A stretch of DNA of 64,000 bases from Macrostomum hystrix (lineage: Eukaryota; Platyhelminthes; Macrostomidae): positions 5,162,501 through 5,226,500 of the forward strand of contig CATNEN010000039.1 of NCBI GenBank assembly GCA_950097015.1. The letters are read 5' to 3'. Below the pieces are notes generated by a model. The model made no database searches and was not told the origin of the DNA. It saw nothing but the letters and a program-made list of their open reading frames with translations. Position numbers and translations under genes: made by a program. Numbering within the stretch: position 1 is the first letter of the stretch; each line of letters begins with the position of its first letter. Of the stretch, positions 44,485 to 56,503 are shown piece by piece.

Positions 44485-45710
44485 AAATGCTGGAATGATG
44501 ATTACCGGAGCAATTGCGACAGCTGCGATTGTCAGGGCAGTTTTTTACCGTGTGACCTGTGCGTAGGCAACGGATGCAGCGAGAGTTCTTCACCAGAAAT
44601 TCTTTTCGGGCAGCGATGGATGATAACTTCGGGCAATGCTCAGATGAGTGATCAGCGCGACAATAGGTGCAGAAAATTTTCTGAGAGGACTTTAATTGCG
44701 AATACGATCGATTCGGCTGTGAGGGCGTCGTTTTTTGCGAGACTAGAGCACAGGCGGAGCCAAGTCTAGCGGAGTTTGAGGACCCGTAAGATTTGTCGGA
44801 GCTGGTGGATTTGTGAGACTCGGCACCTGCGGCCTGGTGGATTTGAATCTCGATTTTCAGACACTTAAGGAGCGAAGCAACTGAATCGATCTCCTTGCCC
44901 ATGTGACTAGCCGAGCGATGCAACTCCAAACGAAAATCAGGCGGGCAACGCTTTAGGAGGCTTGAGAGAAAGAGAGTTTCGTAGGAGGACTCAGAGACCC
45001 CTTGATTTTTTAGACTGAGAGTCGCGGCGAGAATGTCGTCATGAAAGCGCTGCAGCTCTTGCAGGGAGGTATTTGCGAGGCGGAGATCGGAGAACTGCGA
45101 CATAAGATCGCGGATGATCAGATCCTGATTGCCAAGTCTCTCTTTAAGAGTGGCCAATGCCTCAGAGTAGTTGGCCGCAGTGACTGCAAAACCACGAATT
45201 GAGGCTCGAGCAGAGTCAGACAGAGAGTCGAGAAGATAGTTAAATTTGTCGAAATCCGAAAGAGTGGGATTTGAATCAATTGACGACGAGAACTGATCCC
45301 AGAAAGGTTGCCATTCAGAAATTGAACCCTCGAAGACTGGGATTTGCTGGGATGGATGACTGCTTAACTGCTGGATGATCGTACGACAATTTGGTGGAAG
45401 TGAACTTTTCTAGAAGCTTAATCGTGCGCTTTGCGTGCAGTGAATAGGTCTGGCTTTGTTCTTGCTCATCATCAAGCTGCTCAGTCTCAATAGCGAACTC
45501 AATTTGACTGTCGAGCTCGTTCATCTGATCAAGCTTAGTTTTGAGCACTTCAAGAAGAGCCTCGGCATCTGCCACATTCTTAGAATCGAACCGCGAGCCG
45601 CTTTCCAGAACTTTTTCGGCTTTGCGATAGCCTTCGTCACGTTAGAGCGAACAACACCGCGTCTGCGACTCAATTCCGAAAATTCTTCCTTCGACAACGG
45701 CATGACCGAC
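44399..45710 (-). pseudogene. BEL Gag (DUF1759, zinc knuckles)
   Basis: Spread over three frames. About 45700-45575: start of Gag (LSRRRGVVRSNVTKAI). 45575-45315: coiled helical segment with AEALLEVLKTKLDQMNELD. 45157-44399: YETLFLSSLLKRCPPDFRL and two zinc knuckles, CIRCLRTGHTVKNC (CX2CX4HX4C) and CRNCSGNHHSSIC. At least two frameshifts break it. In BEL elements Gag packages the RNA; this copy is non-functional as read. Confidence 0.82.
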
Positions 45711-46168
45711 AGACTGACAACTGGAACGTTGGACCCAAGACTGGGAGATCTCGAAGGACAGAGCGCAAAAGAGGGACCCACAAAAGGTAAATAGCTCACA
45801 AAAATACAAAGGGAACAGAGAGTGAGAGAAAACTAAAACTGTTTCGAGCTGCAGATAGAATTCAAAACGGACAAATTCAGGTAGAATTTCAACTTGCGAT
45901 CGACACTGCCGATTGAGCTGATGTGCCCCTGGATCCAGAACTGCTAATCACACACGGCTGAGAAGTGAGGCTGTCGAAGTTGATCTCGCACGTCACAGGT
46001 AACAGGCGTGTAAGCTTGCAGAGCAGCCGGCCGTCGAATGCGAAGGCCAAGTCCACGAAGAGCGCGAGCCGAGATAGAGAGAGAGAGAGAAGCCGTAGCA
46101 GAAACGATGCCGTCGTGATGCAGTCAGTAGAGCTTTGATCAGGGCGAGATATTTTTCATCGGGCGCCA

Positions 46169-46454
46169 TGTAACGATTTCTTATGCAACAAATTGAGTCC
46201 TCGCAGTAAGAGCCCGTCCATACGGCCGAGAGCCAATTCAGGCCGAGAGTTAAAATATATTTAAGTTTGACAGAGCGATAAGGAAGGGGGGTTGGTAGGG
46301 TAACATGTGCGCGGACTGGCCAGAGGTAAGAGATGAAACGCAGGGGAAGGAAAGAGAGACGAGGTGAGAGCCAATCAGAGCCGAGAGAGAAGATTAGGCT
46401 AATAAATAAATTGAACAGGCAGGGGGAGAGAGGAACCAGGGAGAAGCTAATACA
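46169..46454 (-). repeat. BEL 5' LTR (286 bp)
   Basis: Starts TGTAACGATTTC and ends CTAATACA on the plus strand; 33 bp shorter than its partner. The primer-binding site (plus strand ...CATCGGGCGCCA) directly abuts it at 46157-46168, which fixes the element's orientation as minus. Confidence 0.92.
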
Positions 46455-46468
46455 GCACAAATTTTCAG

Positions 46469-47044
46469 AGACTGCCGGAGCCCTGCTCTTCACCATCACC
46501 GCTCACTCTGGCAAGAACGCACTGCAGGAGTTCCGCAACACAAATGCGGACGACTCCCAGCCTCTGGGCTCCAGTCTGCCGCCTCCGTTCAGATCCAGCT
46601 TGCTCAACAATCTGCCCGGTGCGATCCGGGCCTACAAGTACACAAAGATTGTGGTCGAGATGCGCAAGGGCGACACTGTGGTTGCCAGCGCTACCTTCGG
46701 CGTGGCCACCGACAGCGCTAGTCTGAACTCCGAGAACTGGTTCACGCCGAACAGGCTGGTTAAGCCCTACCCCTAATGGATCGGCAAGGGTCGCTACCAG
46801 GCTTTCTCAATCACCGGAGACTCCTGGGGCACATTCCAGCGGAACTTCTAGATCCAGTTTGTGCACAAAGGCTGCGGCGGCGACATCGGCTTCATGGGCA
46901 TCGGCGACTCTCTCGCCGAGACATGCGGCTGGGCCAACCGAGGACTCCACGGCGCTCCGCCAGTGCTGTTCTACTCCACCAAGCTGCACGTGGCGTATGA
47001 GAACCACAACGTGCACTATGCCGACAGGTTCCTCATCTACTTTA
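46469..47044 (+). pseudogene. Unnamed extracellular-type domain, copy 3 (TAA and TAG)
   Basis: Phase-1 exon of exactly 576 bp from TTTTCAG/AGACTGCC to TTTA/GTGAGT, with the full domain: AGALLFTITAHSGKN, RSSLLNNLPGAIRA, KGDTVVASATFGVA, ENWFTPNRLV, YQAFSITGDSW, GGDIGFMGIGD, ETCGWANRG and PVLFYST. Two stops interrupt it: TAA at 46774-46776 (copy 1 has TAC) and TAG at 46849-46851, shared with copy 1. The second half is almost identical in DNA to copy 1, so these two copies were duplicated or converted recently. The BEL element ends 14 bp before this exon. Confidence 0.7.
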
Positions 47045-48611
47045 GTGAGTGTCTGAGTCAAGTATATGTAAACTTCGCTGTCTTCTCATTTTAGTAAGCA
47101 TTTTCTTAACACCTTGGGCAAATAAATTCTTGCATTTTAGAGCACTGAGAAGTTGCTGGTTCGGAAATATCGGAAATCTGAACTATTTATAACCAGACTT
47201 TGTTGCGCTCTGCAATGCGGTTCAGACACATTTTGATGGTACATGCATTGTTTAGCTAAGGTTAAATTTGTGCGAACGTTAATGACGGTGGTCAAATCGT
47301 TTGGTGATGGGACATTTAATCAAATGGAAAAATATAATCTTTAAATTCTGGACACTTTATTTCCTCTTTTCGTCCATTAATTTGGCAACATCAAAATGTG
47401 CTCAAAGTCGTGTACATTATAATTATTTGCCTTGAAATTAAATAAGCTTTACATCATAAAAAGTCCAAAATGGCTCGCTCGATGTAACACACTACGCTCG
47501 TATAAGTGGAAATGAACCTCGCGCTGGCAGACCAAGACCGGTTTCTGGCTTGTTTGCCTTCTTCAGTCAGCCATAGCCACACGCAGTCCTCTCCCAGCAC
47601 TCTTAGTGTGCTCAGAAGTCTCTTTTAACCTTGCCGTTTTTATGGCGATATTTTATAAGTGTTATGTGACAGTTTTGCAGCCATGTCTTTGCTTTTCTAC
47701 TGTTGTCAGTAGTCTGAATTGTATCCGTCACACTCGATTATCACGATTGTGCGATTCAGCTGAAATAGTCAATCATAGTCAATCTAAGCGAATTGATTCG
47801 CGTACTTTTCTGATAGTCATAGCACAAGATGTTCTAATTTTCTTGCTCTCGAGAACCCTACTCTACTTAAATATGTATTTAAATACTTTCAACACTAGCA
47901 ACTGTGAAGTAATAAAATGCTGCCAATGAGCATGTACAATGCAGTGTAGAGCCACAATGCATTGTCGTTAGATTAACTTTTAGTCACTACCTAGAAGGGG
48001 AACTTTATGGCTGTAGTTCGAAATTCTATAATCCAGTTCTTTACTTTTTGCCTTGTATTTCACATCCACTGTTATTTTACTCGTAGCTAATTTTGTAGCT
48101 CGTGAGCTAAATATGAGCTATATTAGTTAGTTATGCTGTATAGCTTGAAATAATATCGGCAACTTTTCAATCTAGTACGTAAGTAAGCTGCACTCCTATC
48201 TAACCAGTGAGCAATGAGTAGCTTGCGCCGTACCCTCCTGATTCTAAAAAAGTCTAAAAGAAACCAGCTGTCTCAGCAAGATCCGTAAGCAACAGCCTCA
48301 TGGTCAACCTTGCAGTCCCGACAGAAACTGTGTCATCCTATTCTTTGAATTTCGACTAAATGAGTTTCAGCTTTATTGTCTACCCTAAGGGAGGCAAACC
48401 TTGCTGTCTTAATGACAAAATATACGAGTATAACAATTTTCGGCATACTGAGCACCAGTCTACCAGTCTCTGGCTAATTCAACCCTGCAAGGACGCAAAT
48501 GTTATTTTGCAAACAGCTAATACATATGTGAGTTTCGAAATGAGTTTTTTTGTAATGGCGCAATATGGCATTTACCTTGTAATTATAAACTTAAAATAAT
48601 AATAATTTTCA

Positions 48612-48835
48612 GGAGGGCTGAAGGCACTGGCACATCACTGGTGAAAGTAGACCGCCAAGGAGGCAATTATGCCAATCGCTGGAATGCATTCTGCACTGAC
48701 TCCTGAGTACACAAGCACATACGAGGTGTGTACATCTGCCCTGAATTTCTCTTCTTCAGGCCGTGTAGTATCACTTGTGCCTTAGAGGTTGGCCCTCAAA
48801 GGTGTAAATTGTACGAAAACCCTCATGAGAGGTTA
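48612..48835 (-). mobile_element. tRNA-derived SINE, family 1, 5'-truncated
   Basis: Reverse-strand copy with the body and tail blocks (GGCTGAAGGCACTGGCAC, CCAAGGAGGCAATT, CTGACTCCTGAG, GTGTGTACATCTGCCCTGA, GTGCCTTAGAGGTTGGCCCT, TGTAAATTGTACG), but without the tRNA-like head. Confidence 0.8.
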
Positions 48836-51082
48836 GAATATTGATGGATGAGTCAAAGTAAATTTGAATTGGTTTTAGGGTAGAGAAATAGGCACTGGTG
48901 TGGTTTAAGTAGTGGGTCAGAGACAAAAGGAAGGGGAGGGCTTCGCGGCGAGCGGCAGAGAGAGCGACGATGAGGCGATGGCAAGCGACGACAGGCGACG
49001 GGTCGACTAACTAGCTCGACGACGAACAACGCAGCAAAAGAAGACTAAAGTTTGATTTAATTTTCTCCTTCTAATGGGGCACCAAGCCAAGCCACGTGTG
49101 ACACGATAAGAGATTAACTCAAGTAGGCTGAGCTCGAAGCTGGGAGATCAGAAAACATTTGTGTTATCTTTTAAAAAAGCAAAACACGCCTATCCGAAAG
49201 TATATAAACTGCGGTATTGTGAACAATATTTGAACTATTCTTAAAGCATCGTCAGTCGGAAGTACAGTCGGTAGCAAGTTGCTGAAGCGCTATAGAAGTA
49301 AAAGCCCGAAAAATAACTTATATTGATAAACATTTGCTTTGCACTCTACTACTCACTTTTAATGATACTTTTAGTAAGTGACAAGTACTACTTAATTAGT
49401 AGTCCTTTGTTAGCGATTCTTTTTAAGTTGATACACCTCGTGACTGAAAATAATTTCGGAGTAAAGCGTGCCGTGATTTGCCCAGCTAAGCCAGTCGAAG
49501 ATTTTGCCTTCCTCTTTTACCCGAGAATGAGCTTGTACACGCACACAAGGTAACGCGAGGTAAGCTTACATCACGGCAGGGCCTTCGAGCGATGAAAATT
49601 TCATAATTAAAGGCCCTTATCGCACACTCAAAATAAGTTATACTACTGATTCGAGCAATGATCTCGTTACGAGAGAGTCTGTCTCATCACCGCTCCCGTC
49701 GTTACCTCTGCGACCTCCATTTTCCTTCTTGACTTTTTATCTATTCATTAAATCAATTAAAGTAGCAAAATAACTATTCTTTAACACGCTGCTGCAAAGT
49801 ACCTTCACAATTTTCGAGTACAGGCTGTATCCGCGAAACACCAACGCACCATTGGTTTCGCATCCTCAGTAGATACAATTACCGACTTAGCCAATCACTT
49901 ACGTAATTATGTAATTCAGAGCTTCAACATTAAGTACGTTCGTATTAAGTAGGCTACGTTCCCATCAACAACAAAAGTAAGTCGTCATGCCTTTTGTCTC
50001 AGAAAGCACCGGCCATTTTTTAAATATCACTGTCGTTAGTGATCCACATTCACAAGTCGCTTAACCTCATTCGAAATCGCCGCACTGACTATCAAGTAGC
50101 TAGCCTATCAATAGACCTAGGCGCTAATCGATTTGTAGGGCCTACACAACGCACTTCAGTTATCAGCTCTTAGCTAAATTTAGGAAACGATAATTCATTT
50201 ACGGCCTACAAATTTATTATCTCTTTATACTAATTTGGGCCTAGTAAAATCTATTCAGATATTTACAAATTTAGAGCTCTAGTCTGAGCATTTTTTCATG
50301 GAATGGAAAGTAGGCCTTAGGGCCTAGGCCCTAATAAGAAAATACAAATGTTGTAGTGCGTCTTCTCTAATTGCACTTTCTTAATAATTCAAACTCTCCT
50401 CATACTGTAAGTAGTTGGCCTAAACTTCTGATTTATTGCCTTCAGTCACTTAAAGTGACATATACATTATACCACACCCCTGCTCGGGTGGACTGATACA
50501 AACTTCGGATAGCGTGGCTCTTTGTCACGATATTTCTGGCCTTCTGCCAGTAATATTCTAGATATTAAACCTAGTTAGTTCTGGAGACAATGCTCTCAGG
50601 TAATTCAGACAAGTTTTGTCAGGTAATTCAGGCTCTCTGGCCAGTCTGTACTCGGGCTTCCCCGGATCGGCTTTAACAGCTTCCACTTACTTTTAGAAAT
50701 AAGTAGGGCTTTGTAAGATTGCTCACGAGGAGAATTTGAACTGTTTCTAATAATGGCATGAAACGGTTAGATGTCTTCAGACTTCAGTCATTTCTGTCCC
50801 TATTTATAGTAATTTTCCCAAATACGCTGGGTGTATACACAGTATATTTTTACATTTTAAACAAAATAGAAAATAAGTCAAATATTACTAGCATTCATAC
50901 AGTATATTCTTAGCGTGAATTTAAATTGGCTCACAACACAAATATGTACCAGGTTTGTATGTACACATATATGTATGAAACACTTGAAGTATAAATTGTG
51001 ACAGACAGACAGAAGAGTCTGTCCATCACAATATCCACAGAGCTGTAGGCCGTAAACAAAATTGGTTCCTTGTAAAATATTA

Positions 51083-51483
51083 TAGGCCTACAAGATTTTA
51101 TTATTGTAGGCCTACCATTTATGCTCTTTATGGCCAACCTCTAAGCAAGGCTCAGGCACAGCAAGTATAGGCCTAGCCTAGGCCTACACAGAAAGTCTGG
51201 GTAGATCTACCTCCCTATCTGTGAGTATGTGTCTATGTATGGCAGTATATCTGCATTTTTAAGCATGTTTATGTGTAAGGCCTCTTGAAGGTTCTAGGAA
51301 TATGAACAAAATGAGTAAGCCTAACATTAGGCCTACATCTTGCTGTACCAGCTAGGGCTGGCTCCCTGGCTATGGTATGGGTCTTATTAGGCCTACGGTT
51401 GTACATCTAGGGTGAGGGTGACAGACTGATAGTGACAGGGTCTACTGTCACCAATTTTTTCTATAGGTAGGGGCCTAGGCCTA
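51083..51483. repeat. Cluster of the palindrome TAGGCCTA
   Basis: Seven exact TAGGCCTA octamers in 401 bp (51083, 51107, 51168, 51179, 51328, 51388, 51476), with many one-mismatch versions back to about 50140 (TAGGGCCTA, TAGGCCTT, CTAGGCCCTA). Not a tandem array: spacing is irregular and the sequence between copies is unrelated. Confidence 0.85.
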
Positions 51484-53218
51484 ATGTATCATCAACCAAA
51501 CAGTGTATCTTCAAAACCAAACAAGAATTTTGACTCCTTCCTTGGTCTCATGCAAGACAGAAACAAGCTATTATGTTACACAGAACAGAACAACTAATTT
51601 AAAAGTCAAAGAAATTATCTACCAGCTAAGGCATGACATGCAATGAAGCATTAAGAGGAAAGAAAGATATGGATGTTTCATTAGAAATTTTTATCACAAA
51701 AGCATACTTTTTAGCAACATTTTTTCAGCATGTACTTTATTTGACTAAGATTGAATGCAGTTGCTTTCCAATTAAATTACCATAAATGTAGTTATTTATC
51801 GAGCATGAAAAATGCTTTCAAATGGCATAATTCATGATAGTTCACTCCTTAAAATAAGAATAAACCACTCACTGAAATTGTAAAATTGAACAACAACTTC
51901 TCTGTTTTGTTTGAAGATACATGAAAATCATCGCTTGGTTTTAGATGAAGAACACAAATAACTTTTTTTCTATTTGACAAAATAGCAAAAGCAGATAATT
52001 TTTTTAAAGATACAACTGTTTTCTATATCTAGGCTTTTGATTTATCATCATATCTTGAATAGAAAATCTGTAGCTTAGGTTCAAAGTAAAAAATACACAT
52101 TCTTGTTCAGTTGATAATACATTACCCTACCCCATACTAGCCATAGCCTTTCTACCAATACCAATATTATTTTAGGATAATAAAAAATCCTAATATTAAT
52201 AACTATCTAGCTAATGCCCTAGCCTAAAATCACATTAATTAGCTAGCTAGCTTTTTCATTTCATTTTGAAGTCCTATTTTTTAACCAATAGCTTGAAACA
52301 ATCACAGTTTTTTATTTCCTGTTTACATAACTCTAAAAGTAAATAATTTTAACTAGCAAGTAGCACCCATTATATACTATATAGAAATATGTTTTAGTTG
52401 TCTTTTCTCATCATCATTGACTTTATACATTGTGCTAAATGAAATTATCTTCATTAAACTAAGCCCTAGATAATTCCGGCATAGCTAAGCTATAGATAAT
52501 AGTTTTTTGTAATTGTAACTAGGCCCTACTCTCCCTTTGGAATAAGTTTAAAAAACCACTAGACATGTGACAAAAAAATGCAATGCAACACAGAATATGT
52601 TAACCTTGGTGTCAACCCCAAAATTTTATAAGTGCAGTTGTTGAACCACACTGCATTTTGACATTACTGGACATTTCTGGAAGACCAGAAAATTCAGAAA
52701 ATTTGACAGTCAGTTAGACACAAATTGCACAATTTTTCTACACAAAGGGCCAACTCTTGAATATTTTCTGAATAAAAAAGTTATATTTGGCATAGCCAAA
52801 GTATCCTTTTAGTAAGACTTTTTAATGTTAAAAAGGCAGTTGGTTGTTTGATGGTGATTGTTGGTTTTTCTTGTTGATAAAAATATTTTTTAAGGTACAT
52901 TAGTAACCCCACTAGTAGACTGTACCTAGCCCTGTTATTTTTATTCCTAAACTTTTAGCAATTAATTTTTTGCTATATTGTATAGGACAGTAAAGAGTAC
53001 AATATATTTGTTTGTTATTATATAAAACACAACTTAAATAGTGCTGCACAACTTAAGTACAAATTAAATAGCTAACACACACAATACATTAGTATCAAGA
53101 TAGAAATATACAAAGTTCAACTGTTAACAGTCAACTTTTTATTGTCAACCAGCTTTGGATATCTAGAACTGAAGGTAAGAATAGATAAAAGCTAAATCTG
53201 TAAAAACTACTTGCAGCT

Positions 53219-56200
53219 ATGCAAGTAAAAGATATGCTAGACTCTGATAGCACCGCTGCCTGCACATTGTGGGGCCATCGCCGATCAAATCGCATTGCAA
53301 ATCAGCAGCACCAGCAAATACTTCAACTGCAATCTGATCACGAAGAAGAACCGCCAAAAGAGCAGACACCAAGGCAGAAGCAGAGACGTCGCAAACAGGG
53401 CAGACCATTGATTTCTGTCTCAGCTGCCTCTGCCAGCAATGTTGGTGCAAGCAACAATGCCCCGATAGCGCCATGCCTGACAAATGCTGCTGCTGTCATG
53501 TCAGCAAATGACACACGCCAATCACTATTGCTGCACATGCTAATTTGTTTTGACTGTCGCTATGCTACACTAAGCCTTACCGCCTACACTGAACACATGA
53601 GCAGTAGGCACGACCTGATGCCAGCTCAGGTGAAAATCTACTGCTGCCCTCACTGCCGCTTCCTGGCTAGCGAGTACAATATTCTCACAGAGCATCTGAC
53701 ACTTGCCGCACATGGCGGTTCTGCGGTATCTGATGCCTCTGGTGAGTCTACAGCTGTACCATTTCAGCTGTTCCCATTTCCCAGGTACCATTTCAACCTA
53801 TTCACCTGATTCTATCCGCCCTGCTCACCACCCGCCCACCAATTTCTATCTGGTCACCCGCTCCCACCTGTTCACACATAAATTCTATCTGTTCACCCAT
53901 CTCCACCCGTTCACCCATATCTATATAGTCACCCATCTCCATCCGTTCACCCATATCTATATAGTCACCCATCTCCACCTGTTCAGACAATTTCTATCTG
54001 GTCACCAGTTCCCACCTGTTCACACATTTCTATCTGTTCACCCATCTCCATCCGTTCACCCATATCTATATAGTCACCCATCTCCATCCGTTCACCCATA
54101 TCTATATAGTCACCCATCTCCACCTGTTCAGACAATTTCTATCTGGTCACCAGTTCCCACCTGTTCACACATTTCTATCTGGTCACCCGCTCCCACCTGT
54201 TCACACATTTCTATCTGGTCACCAGTTCCTACCTGTTCACACAATTCTATCTGGTCACCAGTTCCCACCTGTTCACACATTTCTATCTGGTCACCAGTTC
54301 CTACCTGTTCACACAATTCTATCTGGTCACCAGTTCCTACCTGTTCACACAATTCTATCTGGTCACCAGTTCCCACCTGTTTACACATTTCTATCTGGTC
54401 ACCCGCTCCCACCTGTTCACACATTTCTATCTGGTCACCAGTTCCTACCTGTTCACACAATTCTATCTGGTCACCCATCTCCACCCGTTCACCCATTTAT
54501 ATATGGCCAACAATCCCTACCCGTTCACCCATTTTCATCTGCCGAATGTTTCACCCACCGTGTAGGGGCTGCACGCGGCCTAGCTGAGCGGTCGGAAGCC
54601 CTGGCAACTCCGCTGTTGGCATCGGACGCAACCGCCGCCGACGCTAACGCCGAAGCACTGCCTAGTACTGTGCCGCACTCGACTGGTCTTCGGCACCCCT
54701 GCGACAGTTGCGGCAAACGCTTCCGCCTGCGCTATCAGCTGACAAGACACCGCCATCAGCATCACCAGCAGCAGCAGCAGCAGCTGCCTAGCTCAGGCTT
54801 CGATGACGTGGCGAAGCAGCTGAAGCCGGCGGCGACTCGCAAAAGAAAAGATTCAACAGGCGCTGCGGCCACTTCGCGATTGTCGCTGAAGCTGGCCTGC
54901 CGGCTGTGCTGCAAGCTTTTCAAATCCAGCCGCTCCTACCAACTGCACCGGCTGGCTTTTCACGCCTCGGAGTCGTCGGCTCCTTCGGCCACCGATGCCG
55001 CCGCGTCCACTACGGCAAGCTGTGTTCTGGATAGCGTCGGAGCTCGCGTCGGCTCCGACTGTCTCATTGTGTCGGATCCGGAACCGTTTAAGTGTCTCTA
55101 TTGCGATTTGAAGTAAGCAGTTAGTCTACAATTCTTTCGTTTGATTAATTTTCGTTAGAACACCGAATCTGGGATTGTTTTTGTTTTAACCACAAACTGG
55201 GATTTTTCTTACAAAATCTAGGATTTTTCATAAAAAAATCTTGCATTTTCTTTAAAAAACCTGGGCTTTTCTTAAAAAATCTGGGATTTTTTTGTTTCCA
55301 AAATAATTTCAGATTTTCTTTGAAATCCTAGTCTAAAATAGTTTTTTTCTATTTAATCGCCTTTAACATCTGGGATTATTTTTTGTTTAAATCTTAAACA
55401 GGGATCTTTCTTTGAATTGGTCAACGCTGTCATACTGGATGCTTGTATTCCTGCTGAGGATTTGACTGTTGAGATAATATTTAGCCAGTATTCCGAATTC
55501 TCAGATTCGCCAAGAAGACTGCCTTCGCCAAGCACCTGGCCCGCGACCATCCGGCGGAGCGGCCTTACCAGTGCGACCAGTGCGGCCGCGGCTTCAAGTT
55601 TCCCCACTCGCTGGCCATGCATCAGAGATTCCACTTAGGCGAGCTGACCTGCGGCCAGTGCGGCAAATTGTTTCACAGCGATCGGGAGTTTCGGGAGCAC
55701 ATGGCCTCTGTGAGTTGGGGATTATAGTACAATAATAATAATTGCAGGAGGGCTGCCCTGACTTTCTCATCCTCAGGCAGTGTACACTCTCACTGTGCCT
55801 TGGAGGTTAGCCCTGAAGGGTGTAAACTGCACGAAAAGTCCCTACGACTTGTGACCTCGCCACGAAATCGAACTTAGTGCGAGAAGCAAACGCGTTAACC
55901 GCTCTGCCACCGACCCCCCTCTCTCTAAGATTATTCTCACCTTGTCAAACCTATAAAAGGTGCACGAAGGCAGCCTGACCTTTCTCTGCGAGTCCTGCGG
56001 CCGAACCTTTCCAACGCAGTACCGTCTGAACCGGCACTCGCGCAGTCACAATCGGGCGCGTCAGTTGGCCTGCCCAGAGTGCGGCCGCCTGTTTCACCGG
56101 GCCGACAAGCTCAAGCTGCACCTAGACTGTGTGCACTCCGATCTGCGGCCTCACCTGTGCCACCTGTGCGGCCGTGCCTACAATCGGCGGGACAAACTCG

Positions 56201-56471
56201 CTCTGCACATCAAGCAGCATCAGCGTCAGCCTGGCGACGGAGCCGGCGGCCGGCGACGTCAGCGTCGTCCGCAACAGCCGGTGGCTGTCGCTTTGGACGC
56301 GGCTCCTCCAGCTCAGCAGCTGCCGATGCCGCCGCAGCCGCCGCATTCTCCACTTGGCGACGCTCTGATTAGCATTGCTAACGGCTGCCTGGAAGTCATG
56401 CCTGACGCCCTTCAGCAACAGCAGCAGCCTCAGGACATTTTCTTTGAGTCATTCGACCATTCCCAGTTGCA

Positions 56472-56503
<32 letters not shown>

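Larger units (their letters stand above)
40507..46454 (-). mobile_element. BEL/Pao LTR retrotransposon, degenerate
   Basis: Near-identical LTRs at both ends, each TG...CA. Target site GCAC(C/A): 40502-40506 and 46455-46459, four of five bases alike. On the minus strand, next to the 5' LTR, the primer-binding site starts TGGCGCCCGATG. Order: Gag (DUF1759 and zinc knuckles), aspartic protease, reverse transcriptase, RNase H, then only the zinc-binding start of integrase. Frameshifts separate the parts, and the integrase catalytic core is missing. It sits in a short intron of the unnamed-domain gene, antisense to it. Confidence 0.93.
47045..53216. other. AT-rich region without recognisable genes
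   Basis: Six kilobases, broken only by a SINE at 48612 and the TAGGCCTA cluster at 51083-51483. Open frames are short (at most 107 aa), AT-rich and without motifs. The last part (51.5-53.2 kb) is likely 5' flank or an upstream intron of the zinc-finger gene, because its first identified coding exon starts directly after a splice acceptor. Confidence 0.6.

Noticed and set aside
47606-47929. 107-aa hydrophobic ORF
   Set aside because: AT-rich random-looking frame with no motif, signal-peptide context or neighbours to support it.
48890-49075. Possible solo LTR followed by a primer-binding-like TGGGGCACC
   Set aside because: No second copy, no TG...CA ends that could be fixed, and no retroelement coding sequence nearby.
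53703-54587. 294-aa frame with HISIWSPVPTCS repeats
   Set aside because: It lies in intron 1 of the zinc-finger gene, is not in phase with exon 1, and is made of a 36-bp repeat.
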